Counted from the stretch's first letter, positions 24,243-33,006 are shown. The stretch is 34,125 nt of DNA from Vulcanimicrobiota bacterium (GCA_021107945.1 JAIORV010000029.1:1-34125); one strand, 5' to 3'. Numbers and translations are program-made. Notes: generated from the letters alone by a model not told the origin.

Positions 24243-25412
24243 ATGGACTATTACCTTAGTGAAGAATTGGAGATGATTCGGGATCTCGCCCGGAAAATTG
24301 CAACTGAAATGATTGCACCGAGAGCCGCCGAACTTGATGAAAAAGAAGAGTTTCCATGGGAAATTATAAACATATTAAAAGAGTCCGACTTTATGGGGGT
24401 TTACCTGCCGGAAGAGTATGGTGGATTGGGCGGCGGAATATTGGAGCTTTCAGTCGTTGTAGAAGAGCTTTCCCGTGCATGCGGTGGAGTAGCGGTTAGT
24501 TATGCCGCTAATGCTCTGGGATCTTTTCCGATTCTCCTGTTTGGAACTGAAGAGCAGAAGAAAAAATACCTGCCGGACGTTGCGTCAGGTGAAAAACTGG
24601 CAGCATTCGCACTGACAGAGTCAGAAGCGGGATCAGATGCCGGAAATGTTAAGACAACGGCAAAAAAAGACGGGGATTTCTATGTTCTCAATGGAAGAAA
24701 GCAGTGGATTACAAACGGTGGAGAAGCCGACGTCTATACAGTAATTGCTTCAGTAAAACCCAATAAGGGAGCCAGAGGACTGAGCGCGTTTATCGTTGAA
24801 AAAGATACTCCCGGCTTTAGTTTCGGCAAAAAAGAAAAAAAGATGGGCATTCGTTGCTCTTCAACAAGAGAACTTATATTTGAAGATTGCCGTATTCCCG
24901 CTGAAAATCTCCTCGGATTAGAGAGCAGGGGCTTTATGGTAGCAATGAAAACTCTCGATATGGCTCGCCCCGGAGTTGCAGCGCAGGCAATTGGAATCGC
25001 GCAGGGAGCATTGGACCACGCGATCGCATTTGGAATGGAAAGAGTACAGTTTGGTCATGCTATCACAACTTACCAGGCAATTAAACACAAAATAGCGGAA
25101 TGCTCAACACGTATTGAGGCCGCAAGAGCTTTGACTTATGCAACGGCGAAAATGATTGATAAAAATGAAAAAAATTACTCCAAGGAATCCGCAATGTGCA
25201 AGCTTTTTGCCTCGGATACGGCAATGTTTGTTACAACTGAGGCCATACAGATATATGGAGGCCATGGCTATATGCGGGAATATCCTGTAGAAAAGTATTT
25301 CAGAGATGCCAAGATTACACAGATCTATGAAGGCACTAATGAAATTCAGAAGAATGTTATTGCAAATGAGGCTTTGAGAGAAGCAAGGAAGAATAGAAAG
25401 AAAACAAACTAG
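24243..25412 (+). CDS. Short-chain acyl-CoA dehydrogenase (butyryl-CoA dehydrogenase-like)
   Basis: This 389-residue FAD enzyme oxidises an acyl-CoA to the 2-enoyl-CoA or, with electron-transfer flavoprotein and ferredoxin, reduces it. The three-domain layout is complete: an N-terminal helical domain with PEEYGGLGGG, and a middle beta domain with FALTESEAGSDAGNVKTTA and NGRKQWITNGG. The C-terminal helical domain has the proposed catalytic Glu363 in QIYEGTNEIQ and IQIYGGHGYMREYPVEK. The active-site Glu in this position is typical of short- and medium-chain enzymes. An AAGGAGATGG ribosome binding site precedes the ATG. No etfAB, enoyl-CoA hydratase or thiolase is adjacent, so the pathway (butyrate, amino-acid or fatty-acid degradation) is undecided. 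Confidence 0.93.
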   Translation: MDYYLSEELEMIRDLARKIATEMIAPRAAELDEKEEFPWEIINILKESDFMGVYLPEEYGGLGGGILELSVVVEELSRACGGVAVSYAANALGSFPILLFGTEEQKKKYLPDVASGEKLAAFALTESEAGSDAGNVKTTAKKDGDFYVLNGRKQWITNGGEADVYTVIASVKPNKGARGLSAFIVEKDTPGFSFGKKEKKMGIRCSSTRELIFEDCRIPAENLLGLESRGFMVAMKTLDMARPGVAAQAIGIAQGALDHAIAFGMERVQFGHAITTYQAIKHKIAECSTRIEAARALTYATAKMIDKNEKNYSKESAMCKLFASDTAMFVTTEAIQIYGGHGYMREYPVEKYFRDAKITQIYEGTNEIQKNVIANEALREARKNRKKTN

Positions 25413-25423
25413 ATTCACAAGTA

Positions 25424-25439
25424 AACCGTTAAAACGGTT
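25424..25439. repeat. Palindrome, AACCGTT type
   Basis: A perfect 7-bp stem (AACCGTT paired with AACGGTT) has a two-base centre. It lies 12 bp after the acyl-CoA dehydrogenase stop and could help terminate that transcript, but no T-run follows directly. Confidence 0.55.
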
Positions 25440-25459
25440 GAAAAGGTTTCTTTGTCTTG

Positions 25460-25487
25460 CTATCCCCCGGCTAAAGCCGGGGGATAG
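25460..25487. repeat. Strong GC-rich palindrome (CCCCCGGC type)
   Basis: A perfect 12-bp stem, CTATCCCCCGGC paired with GCCGGGGGATAG, encloses a TAAA loop. This is the most stable hairpin in the spacer. It matches the general form of dispersed extragenic palindromes. Confidence 0.75.
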
Positions 25488-25581
25488 TCTCATGGGTTGC
25501 ACCGGGCTCTGGTTGGTGGATAGTGTTTGCACTCGGACTTCGCTTGAGGTCTGGGGGATAAGCTTGGGTTCAAATTAAGTA

Positions 25582-25669
25582 GGGAAATGTCCTGACGCAT
25601 CGTTAATTTGTGCTCAGATATTAACTACAGGTTCTATTATGAAGGGAAATATCCTGACACGTTGTTAAT
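25582..25669 (+). repeat. Paired direct repeats
   Basis: The 26-base units at 25582-25607 and 25644-25669 share GGGAAAT, TCCTGAC and GTTAAT in the same positions, with a few transitions. They are 62 bp apart start to start. Function is unknown. Confidence 0.55.
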
Positions 25670-25686
25670 ATTTAACATGAGATTAG

Positions 25687-25706
25687 CCCCCAACTTCAGT
25701 TGGGGG
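25687..25706. repeat. Palindrome, CCCCCAACT type
   Basis: A perfect 9-bp stem, CCCCCAACT paired with AGTTGGGGG, has a two-base centre (TC). It belongs to the same palindrome cluster. Confidence 0.65.
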
Positions 25707-25744
25707 GGATGAGGATAGTATCTCTCCTCTCGTAACGAAAACTT

Positions 25745-25760
25745 AGCCGTTTTAACGGCT
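25745..25760. repeat. Palindrome, AGCCGTT type
   Basis: A perfect 7-bp stem, AGCCGTT paired with AACGGCT, has a two-base centre. Its arms resemble those of the palindrome at 25424-25439, as if the two delimit the cluster. Confidence 0.55.
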
Positions 25761-25831
25761 TTCCTGATAAGCTTTACTCATTCAGATATAATATCTCTTA
25801 TTTATCAAATTATCATCGGGGTGTGAAATAA

Positions 25832-27079
25832 ATGGAATTTGAATACAAAGCTGTATCACCTTCAGGAGAAGTGGTGATGAAAAATGGTGAGGCTACTTCA
25901 AGGATAGATATGATAAAGACACTCAAGGAGAAAGGATACACGCTCCTTGATTTGAAGGAAGTTTCAGCGGAAGCCCTGAAAAAAACAGGCACGGGAAATA
26001 TTAACTTTAGCTTGGAATTCGGTGTTTCCGAAAAAAGTATTGTGCTTTTTACAAGACAGTTTGCCTCGACATTGAATGCAGGAATCCCGATCCTTCGATG
26101 TCTTACCATCCTGAGAAAACAGTCAACAAGCAACGCTCTCAGAAAGATACTCCTGAAAGTTGATGAAGATATTCAGATGGGCAAGACCTTATATGAGGCG
26201 ATGAAGGAGCATAGCTCAACTTTTTCAAGATTATATTTAAGCACAATCAGGGTGGGGGAGACCAGCGGATCTTTGCCGAAGGTAATGAACCAACTGGCAG
26301 ATTCCCTTGAAGCTCGTTTCGAATTGAAGAGGAATGTCAAGGAAGCAATGAGCTATCCTGTATTTATTTTAATATTCAGCGGTGTCATGGTCTTCCTTAT
26401 GATTAAATATCTTCTCCCTACATTTACCCCAATATTTGAAAATTCCGGACTGGACATTCCAAGGGATTATCCTGTTACGCAATTCTTAATTAATATTGGA
26501 AACATAGCTCAAAAGATATGGATAATTCCTTTGATTATAGCTATCATCCTGTTGATTTATGGGATATATCGCCTGGTCATTCACTTCCCGAAGAGCAAAA
26601 TAGTTCTGGACAAATTGATTTTCTTTTTTCCCTTCTTTCAGGGGTTTATCCAGATGGAGATATTTGCCAGTATTTCAAGCACCATGGGACTTTTAATCTC
26701 AAGCGGCGTTCCGATGCTTGAGAGCATAAGGCTTTGTGCGGACTCATCAAATAATCTTTTTGTAAGCAATTCTCTGTTAAAAGTGCAAGGGTTGCTGGAA
26801 AAAGGAACGCGATTATCCGGGGCGATGAACAAGGTAGAGATTTTCCCCCTGATTATGCTCCAGATGGTGCAGATTGGAGAGGAAACAGGCTCGCTTGATC
26901 GGTCATTCAATAGTACCGCACTTTACTTCAGAAGAGAGCTTCAAGGCTCCCTGGGAGCGATAACATCACTTGTCCAGCCCGTGATGATGATATTTGTCGG
27001 GGTTGCCGTGTTCTTCTTTGTAATGGGAGTATTCCTGCCCATCATGGGCATCTCTCAGGCCTATCAAAAACAAATGTAA
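25832..27079 (+). CDS. Type II secretion/type IV pilus inner-membrane platform protein (GspF/PilC)
   Basis: This 415-residue protein is the polytopic platform that the assembly ATPase acts on to push pilin subunits out of the membrane. It has the N-terminal cytoplasmic segment FEYKAVSPSGEVV, then two GspF domains at about 70-195 and 275-395. Typical phrases are FTRQFASTLNAGIPILRCL, VGETSGSLPKVMNQLAD and, in the second copy, SSGVPMLESIRLC and IGEETGSLDRSF. Three membrane helices are at about 170-195, 222-248 and 375-405. It opens an operon and is followed by the ATPase gene after 12 bp. The order platform-then-ATPase is the reverse of the commonest arrangement. Confidence 0.93.
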   Translation: MEFEYKAVSPSGEVVMKNGEATSRIDMIKTLKEKGYTLLDLKEVSAEALKKTGTGNINFSLEFGVSEKSIVLFTRQFASTLNAGIPILRCLTILRKQSTSNALRKILLKVDEDIQMGKTLYEAMKEHSSTFSRLYLSTIRVGETSGSLPKVMNQLADSLEARFELKRNVKEAMSYPVFILIFSGVMVFLMIKYLLPTFTPIFENSGLDIPRDYPVTQFLINIGNIAQKIWIIPLIIAIILLIYGIYRLVIHFPKSKIVLDKLIFFFPFFQGFIQMEIFASISSTMGLLISSGVPMLESIRLCADSSNNLFVSNSLLKVQGLLEKGTRLSGAMNKVEIFPLIMLQMVQIGEETGSLDRSFNSTALYFRRELQGSLGAITSLVQPVMMIFVGVAVFFFVMGVFLPIMGISQAYQKQM

Positions 27080-27091
27080 TGGAGAGATATT

Positions 27092-28705
27092 ATGGATGCA
27101 GATTCAAATGAAAGAAAAAGTCAATTCAAGGATGTTCCTAAAGTAGATCTTCTCACCATGGATATAAACAGGGAAGTCGCGAAAATTCTCCCGGAAGAGA
27201 TTTGCAGGAAGATTGAAGGAATATGTATAGGTAAGCCCGATGGCAAGACTCTTGTAATAGCTGTGAAGGATCCTTATCACATTTATATTTATGATGAAAT
27301 TCAATATGTTACAGGAAATAAGTATAAGGTTCTTCTCCTACAGGGGGAGCCCAAGCTTGTGGATTTAGCTATAGAGTTTATTTATAGAGTGCCTGTGCAG
27401 GCACAGGGTTCTCCCTGGTCCGAATGGCTTGAGAAGAAGAAGTATGAAGGCGAGAAGTTAGATGTTACATCTACCGGAGCTGATAAGGAGACTGTGATTA
27501 CCGATATCACCGGCACGATTATCGAAAAAGCTAACAAGATAATAAGTGAAGCTATATCCGTGGGCGCAAGTGATATTCACCTTGAGACATTCGAGGATCA
27601 ACTCACTGTCAGATATAGAATTGACGGCGTGCTTCATATAATGGATGTCATCTCTGATCTCGCCGAGGCAAGGGCTCTTATTCATCGAGTAAAAATCATG
27701 GGAAATATGGATATAGCCCAGGACAGAATAACACAGGGAGGTCGAATAAGTGTAAAAGTCGCCGATCAGGAGTTTGACTTGAGAGTAAGTATTGTTCCTG
27801 TTCCCGACGGAGAGAGCATTGTACTTCGCCTCCTCAACAAAGGTGCTTTTAATTTGAGTCTGGAAACGCTGGGTTTCAATGAAGAGCAACTTGAAACATA
27901 TAAGAAAATGGTTTCCATGCCTTATGGGATTATTCTTGTATCAGGTCCTACAGGGTCGGGAAAATCTACCACGCTTTATGCAAGCCTGAAGGAGATAAGC
28001 AGACCGGACAGGAAGCTCATCACGGTGGAAGATCCGATTGAATATCAGATGTCCGGAGTCGTACAAGTACAGGTAAACCTTGCTCCCCGGGAGGAGGAAA
28101 AGAAAGTAACATTTGGCAAGGCTTTGAGAGAATTTCTACGCCAGGATCCCGATGTTATTCTTATAGGAGAGATCAGAGATAATGAGACCGCCGAGATTGC
28201 CGTAAAGGCGGCGCAGACAGGTCACCTGGTGTTGTCAACGATTCATACCAATGATGCGGTGGGTATTATAAACAGGTTGAAGGATATGGCTGTTGTTCCT
28301 TACCTCATCTCATCAACTCTCATCGGCGCAATCGCACAGAGACTGGTAAGACGGCTATGTATTCATTGCAGGGAAAAAACAACGGTTCCCGATTATCTCA
28401 GACAATATTTAACCGCGGAACAAATAAAAGATGCCGAGGCCTACAAGGCAGTGGGATGTCCCCGGTGCAGAAGAACAGGCTACAAGGGAAGAGTCGGCTT
28501 GTTCGAGATTCTTATAATCAGCGATGAGATAAGGGATTTAATAGAACGGAATTCCACAACCGGTGAAATATACAGGCTTTCACGGAAACAGGGAATGAAG
28601 ACCCTCCTGGAAGACGGAGTCCTGAAGTTCCTGAAAGGATTTACTTCCATGGAAGAGGTTAACAGAGTTTGTATGAGAGATATTGCATCACATGAAAAAG
28701 AATAG
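27092..28705 (+). CDS. Type II secretion/type IV pilus assembly ATPase (GspE/PilB)
   Basis: This 537-residue hexameric ATPase powers pseudopilus or pilus assembly. An N-terminal domain (to about 140) precedes the ATPase core. Walker A is GPTGSGKST at 285-293, the Asp box is around LITVEDPIEYQ, Walker B is DVILIGEIRD at about 354-363, and the His box is LSTIHTNDA. The zinc-binding tetracysteine is also present: CIHC and CPRC, followed by GYKGRVGLFEIL, as in GspE/PilB rather than PilT. A GGAG ribosome binding site lies ahead of the ATG. Its 3' end overlaps the next gene by 14 bp, so the two are co-translated. Confidence 0.94.
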   Translation: MDADSNERKSQFKDVPKVDLLTMDINREVAKILPEEICRKIEGICIGKPDGKTLVIAVKDPYHIYIYDEIQYVTGNKYKVLLLQGEPKLVDLAIEFIYRVPVQAQGSPWSEWLEKKKYEGEKLDVTSTGADKETVITDITGTIIEKANKIISEAISVGASDIHLETFEDQLTVRYRIDGVLHIMDVISDLAEARALIHRVKIMGNMDIAQDRITQGGRISVKVADQEFDLRVSIVPVPDGESIVLRLLNKGAFNLSLETLGFNEEQLETYKKMVSMPYGIILVSGPTGSGKSTTLYASLKEISRPDRKLITVEDPIEYQMSGVVQVQVNLAPREEEKKVTFGKALREFLRQDPDVILIGEIRDNETAEIAVKAAQTGHLVLSTIHTNDAVGIINRLKDMAVVPYLISSTLIGAIAQRLVRRLCIHCREKTTVPDYLRQYLTAEQIKDAEAYKAVGCPRCRRTGYKGRVGLFEILIISDEIRDLIERNSTTGEIYRLSRKQGMKTLLEDGVLKFLKGFTSMEEVNRVCMRDIASHEKE

Positions 28706-31580
28706 ACTTCAAACACAGATTCAATATATGAGAAGACAGAAGGGCATGCTTATTATCATAGCCCTTGCCATATTGTTTATTCTGTTAATCCTGGCAACGG
28801 CGCTTATTTTTCAGGGTGGTACAGCTCTTCAGTATTCTCTCAGATTCAGGCGAATGAACCTTGCGGAGCGTACAATCCAAATTACAAGGGTAAGGTTTGA
28901 GGAAACATTCCAGTCGAAATCCCCCGGAGAAAGACACAAAGATAAGGGTAAAGATAAGGGAATCCCTCTTTTACCTACCAGCGGAAAATTCGTGGTATAT
29001 CCTGAGATTGGCGAATCAGGTAAAAAATATAACTTCGAAATGTCCGGTACGTTTGAGAAAGGACACTCCATTTACAGACCCGTGCCTGAAGAGCCCGGAT
29101 ATAAGAAGAGCGAAGGATTTCAGCCTGATGAGATTCCGCTTGTAGGGTACCAGGATGCATGCCTTGAAAAGGGATTCAGGGACACTCCGGTATCTCCCTG
29201 GCATTCCCTTGTTGTACTTTCCGCCCGCAATGGCAAAAGATACCTCACAATGTACAGCGGCGCGTTTCCATACGGGATATATGCTCCACGGGGGAAGGTT
29301 TTTCTGGACAGCGCAAGATCCTTCTCAAATCCTACCATGGCAAAAATGATAAAGCATGCATTTGACGAGAGCCTCAATTATTCGGGTATTCCCATCTCCA
29401 TCCGGGCAAAAAAAGGGATAGAGATAAAAGATTTTCCCCATGGAAGAGCATATAACTCGGAAGAAGGAAAAATCAGTATTCAGGGTGGAGGTATAGGATT
29501 CTCGGGTATAAAATTCAAGGAGGATTATTCTCTTGAGGTAAGCGCACAGATTGAAAATGCCATAAAGGAGCTTTCCGATGTTACATTGGATAAAACAAGC
29601 TATCTTATAGGCACTCCCCTGAATCTCGTAAGTATATTCGAAGGCAAGTTCGATTTTGGCCAGATATTCAGCCTCGAACAGGCAAGGGAGATTCCATTTC
29701 CGATTCTCCCCACATGGCAAAACCTGGGGGCCATACAAAACTTCATGTTCCATGTACCCAAACCACCGGATCTTGCTCCGGATTACAGTCACGACGAGGA
29801 AACGCGAAAACAACTCGCAAAGTTAAAAAGATTGCAGAAAAAATGGGAAGGTGTTGACCCGGGTAAACTCAAGGAGAAGAAAAAAGCGGAATATGACAAG
29901 GATATGAAGCAGATACAGAAAATAGTCGATGAGTTGAAGCGCAAGGGCAAAGAAGGTGAACCGGGGCAGGCTCCCAAAACAAGGAAAGATGAGAAAAGTT
30001 TTAGCAATATAGGATATAACTATATTAATATGTTAAAGGGGGTTATAGATAAAATCGGAATTCTCTTTTCCAAAGGGCCAAAGGAGTTCATGAGAAATCT
30101 TCTGGACAGGGTGAGAGTTGTACATTATCGGGATGGACCCCCGGATATAGAGTTTATACACAAGGGTGGCGACACGACGGGATTTAAATGGGTGAGCAAC
30201 TGGTCGGTTCCCCGGGGAAGGACTGTCAAATTAAAGCAAAATGTAACAATCCTGGGGGATTTATGGATACAGGACGGAGCGGTTTTCCATGTAGTGGGCA
30301 ATCTTACAGTAAAATCACCGCCCGGAGAAAGTAAAAATCCACTTGCGCCGTGCGGCAGGGTTCACCTGGGAAAGGGCTCCGTGTTAATCGTGGATGGCAA
30401 TTTTCAATGTGAGGGAAAAAAATTCCTCGGCTCGGTAAGCGTTGACTCTCCCCTTGGAAAGGTGAATTACATCACATCCGCCATCCTTTGCACGGGGAAT
30501 GTAACTATTCCGCATGGTACAGTTCCAGGCATCAAGTTTAACACACTTGCAGGTGAGCTTGTGGGGGGAGAGTTGGAAACATTCCTGGACACGGTACTTG
30601 ATGTTGCGCCACATATCGCCAAGGTGTTGGGACCGTTCCACAGAAGGAAATGCTACTTTGCATCTTATGCCGATACAATTACCGTTATTATTACGCCTGT
30701 GGGACCCATACCGTTTCCGAGCTTTCTTCCAAAGAAAAATTATACGATTCCCATATTCAAAATCTTTACAATGGCTTATACAATTAACCTGAATATGATG
30801 CTGGGTGAGAATCTGTTTCTTGATACCGACTGGTGGATTCTGGGTAAGGGCGTAGTGCCGATCCTGCCGAAAATACCCGGTATTACTCTTGTTAAAGATG
30901 CTTTTTCAGAAACCACATTTGAGGGAATTGGAAAAGAGATATTAAACGATATTGGAGATGTAGTTATCAATTGTTTTCTTAAAGAGATCGGCCCACAGAT
31001 AATTATTTATGCAGTGGGTACCATCCTGAGCGCGGTTATTCAATCGGTAGCAGGAATCTCTATTGATCTTGCCGGGATATTTTCAAAATTTGCAGGATCT
31101 GAATCGGGCTTGAAGGGTCTTAAAAACAAAATAAGACTCGCAGCAAATAAAACCCTGAAAAAAATATGCAGCGATGTGTATGCAATTCTGAAAGAACATA
31201 TGAAAAAATCTGTCAAGATAAGATATTATGAGACTCCGGGAGTTCTTGTTTATTCCGGTAAAAAGTTGAAAATAGGAGAGAAGGAGAAAAAGGGAGAATT
31301 CAGCAAATGTATCCTGGCATCGGGCATGTTTGTATCACAACAGGATATGGAGATATATGCGAATCAAACCGTGGGGTGTCTTATCAGTGTCAACGGTAAT
31401 ATTACCGCCAGAGATTTCTATTATTATCCATACTTCACCAGAGCTTCCCTCACCATACCCAAAAAATTCGACACGGCAATCGAGAACCTGGTTCATTTTA
31501 AAAATCCCAAAAGTGAAAAGAAACCTCTGGGCATTGGATTGGTAAAATATCATATAATCGGTGAGGGATGGGAGAAATGA
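28692..31580 (+). CDS. Giant PilX/GspK-like minor pilin with beta-helix segments
   Basis: This is a 962-residue protein. The N-terminus has the build of the PilX/GspK class: a basic start, then QKGMLIIIALAILFILLILA at about 16-35, then an amphipathic helix with MNLAERTIQITRVRFEET. Most relatives are 150-350 residues; this one is three to six times longer. A Lys/Glu-rich coiled-coil stretch lies at about 362-433. At about 510-600 a strand-repeat region (NVTILGDLWIQDG, HVVGNLTVKSPPG, SVLIVDGNFQCEG) resembles bactofilin or parallel beta-helix sequence. A similar short region recurs near 850-915 (LISVNGNITARDF). A second hydrophobic segment lies near 770-800. The ATG at 28692 lies inside the end of the ATPase gene. 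It could be a pilus-tip adhesin or scaffold; this is inference. Confidence 0.65.
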   Translation: MKKNRLQTQIQYMRRQKGMLIIIALAILFILLILATALIFQGGTALQYSLRFRRMNLAERTIQITRVRFEETFQSKSPGERHKDKGKDKGIPLLPTSGKFVVYPEIGESGKKYNFEMSGTFEKGHSIYRPVPEEPGYKKSEGFQPDEIPLVGYQDACLEKGFRDTPVSPWHSLVVLSARNGKRYLTMYSGAFPYGIYAPRGKVFLDSARSFSNPTMAKMIKHAFDESLNYSGIPISIRAKKGIEIKDFPHGRAYNSEEGKISIQGGGIGFSGIKFKEDYSLEVSAQIENAIKELSDVTLDKTSYLIGTPLNLVSIFEGKFDFGQIFSLEQAREIPFPILPTWQNLGAIQNFMFHVPKPPDLAPDYSHDEETRKQLAKLKRLQKKWEGVDPGKLKEKKKAEYDKDMKQIQKIVDELKRKGKEGEPGQAPKTRKDEKSFSNIGYNYINMLKGVIDKIGILFSKGPKEFMRNLLDRVRVVHYRDGPPDIEFIHKGGDTTGFKWVSNWSVPRGRTVKLKQNVTILGDLWIQDGAVFHVVGNLTVKSPPGESKNPLAPCGRVHLGKGSVLIVDGNFQCEGKKFLGSVSVDSPLGKVNYITSAILCTGNVTIPHGTVPGIKFNTLAGELVGGELETFLDTVLDVAPHIAKVLGPFHRRKCYFASYADTITVIITPVGPIPFPSFLPKKNYTIPIFKIFTMAYTINLNMMLGENLFLDTDWWILGKGVVPILPKIPGITLVKDAFSETTFEGIGKEILNDIGDVVINCFLKEIGPQIIIYAVGTILSAVIQSVAGISIDLAGIFSKFAGSESGLKGLKNKIRLAANKTLKKICSDVYAILKEHMKKSVKIRYYETPGVLVYSGKKLKIGEKEKKGEFSKCILASGMFVSQQDMEIYANQTVGCLISVNGNITARDFYYYPYFTRASLTIPKKFDTAIENLVHFKNPKSEKKPLGIGLVKYHIIGEGWEK

Positions 31581-31582
31581 TA

Positions 31583-31731
31583 TTGGAAAAAGGAAGATGG
31601 AAGATGAAAAATGGATAATGGATGTTGGATAATGGATGTTGGATTATGGAGGGCGACTCCCGTTTCCCGGCTCTCATTTCCCACCTCCCGTATGTAGGAG
31701 GGGCGTCTCGCCCCGATAATAGTATTGCCAA
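31583..31731 (+). repeat. Interspersed repeat element C, copy 2
   Basis: This shows GGATAATGGATGTTGG units (two tandem, one degenerate), CCCGTTTCCC, TCATTTCCCACC, GTATGTAGGAGGGGCG and a hairpin GGGGCG-TCT-CGCCCC followed by GATAA. Order and spacing match copy 1 at 14714. It begins two bases after the stop of the giant pilin gene and ends just before the ribosome binding site of the next prepilin, inside an operon. Confidence 0.7.
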
Positions 31732-31747
31732 GAATGGAGATCGGAAA

Positions 31748-32185
31748 TTGGAAAATAAAAATAAAGGATTCACTATAATTGAGGTCATCATTGCAATATT
31801 TATTATTTCATGCGGACTTATGGCCCTTTTCTCGACTTTTTCTCTTTCCATCAGGCACGCCACTCAGAGCAGGAACAAGGTCTGTGTTGATGTCATCGCC
31901 GACAGCATGCTGGAAGGAGTAAGAGCACATCGTTATGGTGAGCCAAAACCTCCGTCATGGGAAAAGCCCAGGATGGTGCTGACTGTGATACAGGGAAAAA
32001 TCTCGCAGACAACTTTTCATATAAAGGTCAAATGCAAAAATCAGAGCTTTATTGATGAAAAAATTAATAAAGATTATGATTATGTAACCATAGAGATAAC
32101 ATGGAGCGAAGGTACCGGGGTAGGGAGTCGAGGAATAAAAAGAATGCATTCTGAAACAGTACCCGTAAGGAGAGGACTTGATTAA
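31748..32185 (+). CDS. Type IV prepilin-like protein (PilV/GspI type)
   Basis: This is a prepilin of 145 residues. Starting at the TTG at 31748, the leader is MENKNKG, followed by the mature N-terminus FTIIEVIIAIFIISCGLMAL. That gives the canonical Gly/Phe prepilin peptidase site, Glu at +5 and the hydrophobic helix. A GGAG ribosome binding site lies eight bases before this TTG. The frame is open to 31622, but that part is repeat element C and should not be translated. The C-terminal part is strand-rich with no recognised domain. The length and N-terminal pattern fit minor pseudopilin GspI/PilV. It overlaps the next gene by one base. Confidence 0.85.
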   Translation: MENKNKGFTIIEVIIAIFIISCGLMALFSTFSLSIRHATQSRNKVCVDVIADSMLEGVRAHRYGEPKPPSWEKPRMVLTVIQGKISQTTFHIKVKCKNQSFIDEKINKDYDYVTIEITWSEGTGVGSRGIKRMHSETVPVRRGLD

Positions 32186-33006
32186 TGCCTTTTGCATTTT
32201 TAAATAATATAAAAAAAAGAAAATCTCAGGGATTCACATTCGCCGAGATTATTATCGCTTCATTTGTCGCCCTTCTCCTTATGGGTATAGTCTTTACAAT
32301 TTTTTTCTACGGAAAAAGAATCTATGATTATTCTTCATACTCCTACTCAATCAGCGAGAAAGCATATGCTCCCATCATATGGCTTAAATATGAATTGATG
32401 GAAACCAGCCTGAATACAATAAAGGTTTATCCCGACGAAAAAAATAAGAAAGAACCCCCCGGTGTTTCTTTTGAATCCGCTCACAATCCCGGGACAGGCA
32501 GATTTGAATTCAGTAAATTCGGAGCACCAAAATGGTCAAAACATGTTTTTTATACACTTGTTCCGGCCGGTGAAAAGCAGCTTGGAAATCACAAACTAAA
32601 GACTTCAGACCTTATAAGATGGGAGTTAAAATTGCAGGGAGAGAATCCGATCCCATTTTCATCGGAAATATTGCCATCCTCTGAAATGCAGAAAATACCT
32701 GAGGCAAACCGCAGACTTATTCTTAAAAATGTGATTCCACCTCTTCAATATCTGGGTGACAAAAAGAAAATAGACGAATATGGCGGTTTCGATGTCTTTT
32801 TTGTGCGAAAGGATACGAAAAAAGGAGAGGGAATAGAGTCAAAGATAAATCCATCTGAAATAACTGATGAAAATACCAGGGGTACTTCCGGCACGATTAC
32901 CAATACGGAATTGATCAAGGTTGAAATAACGGTGCTTGAATTTTCAAGTACCACAGGGAAGCCAAATGCTTTTAATATAACATTTATGGTCAAGCCAAAG
33001 AATTGA
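32185..33006 (+). CDS. Type IV prepilin-like protein (PilW/GspJ type)
   Basis: This is a 273-residue prepilin. The leader of 16 residues ends KKRKSQG and is followed by FTFAEIIIASFVALLLMGIV. Cleavage would fall between Gly and Phe, with Glu at +5. The rest is a strand-rich globular domain with many charged loops. Size and position fit PilW/GspJ minor pilins, which cap the pseudopilus together with GspI and GspK. The start overlaps the stop of the previous gene (TAATG), so the order is giant GspK-like, GspI-like, GspJ-like. No major pilin, prepilin peptidase or secretin gene is seen before the window ends. Confidence 0.85.
   Translation: MPFAFLNNIKKRKSQGFTFAEIIIASFVALLLMGIVFTIFFYGKRIYDYSSYSYSISEKAYAPIIWLKYELMETSLNTIKVYPDEKNKKEPPGVSFESAHNPGTGRFEFSKFGAPKWSKHVFYTLVPAGEKQLGNHKLKTSDLIRWELKLQGENPIPFSSEILPSSEMQKIPEANRRLILKNVIPPLQYLGDKKKIDEYGGFDVFFVRKDTKKGEGIESKINPSEITDENTRGTSGTITNTELIKVEITVLEFSSTTGKPNAFNITFMVKPKN

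Larger units (their letters stand above)
25413..25831. other. Palindrome-dense intergenic spacer
   Basis: There is no gene here. At least four palindromes (25424-25439, 25460-25487, 25687-25706 and 25745-25760) and a pair of direct repeats (25582-25607 and 25644-25669) are packed into 420 bp. A TATAAT at 25787-25792, 40 bp before the GspF start, is a possible -10 box, but no good -35 is seen at the right distance. Confidence 0.6.

Noticed and set aside
25460-25487. GC-rich hairpin as terminator of the acyl-CoA dehydrogenase gene
   Set aside because: The stem is strong but no T-run follows on either strand, and the sequence type occurs as a dispersed palindrome.
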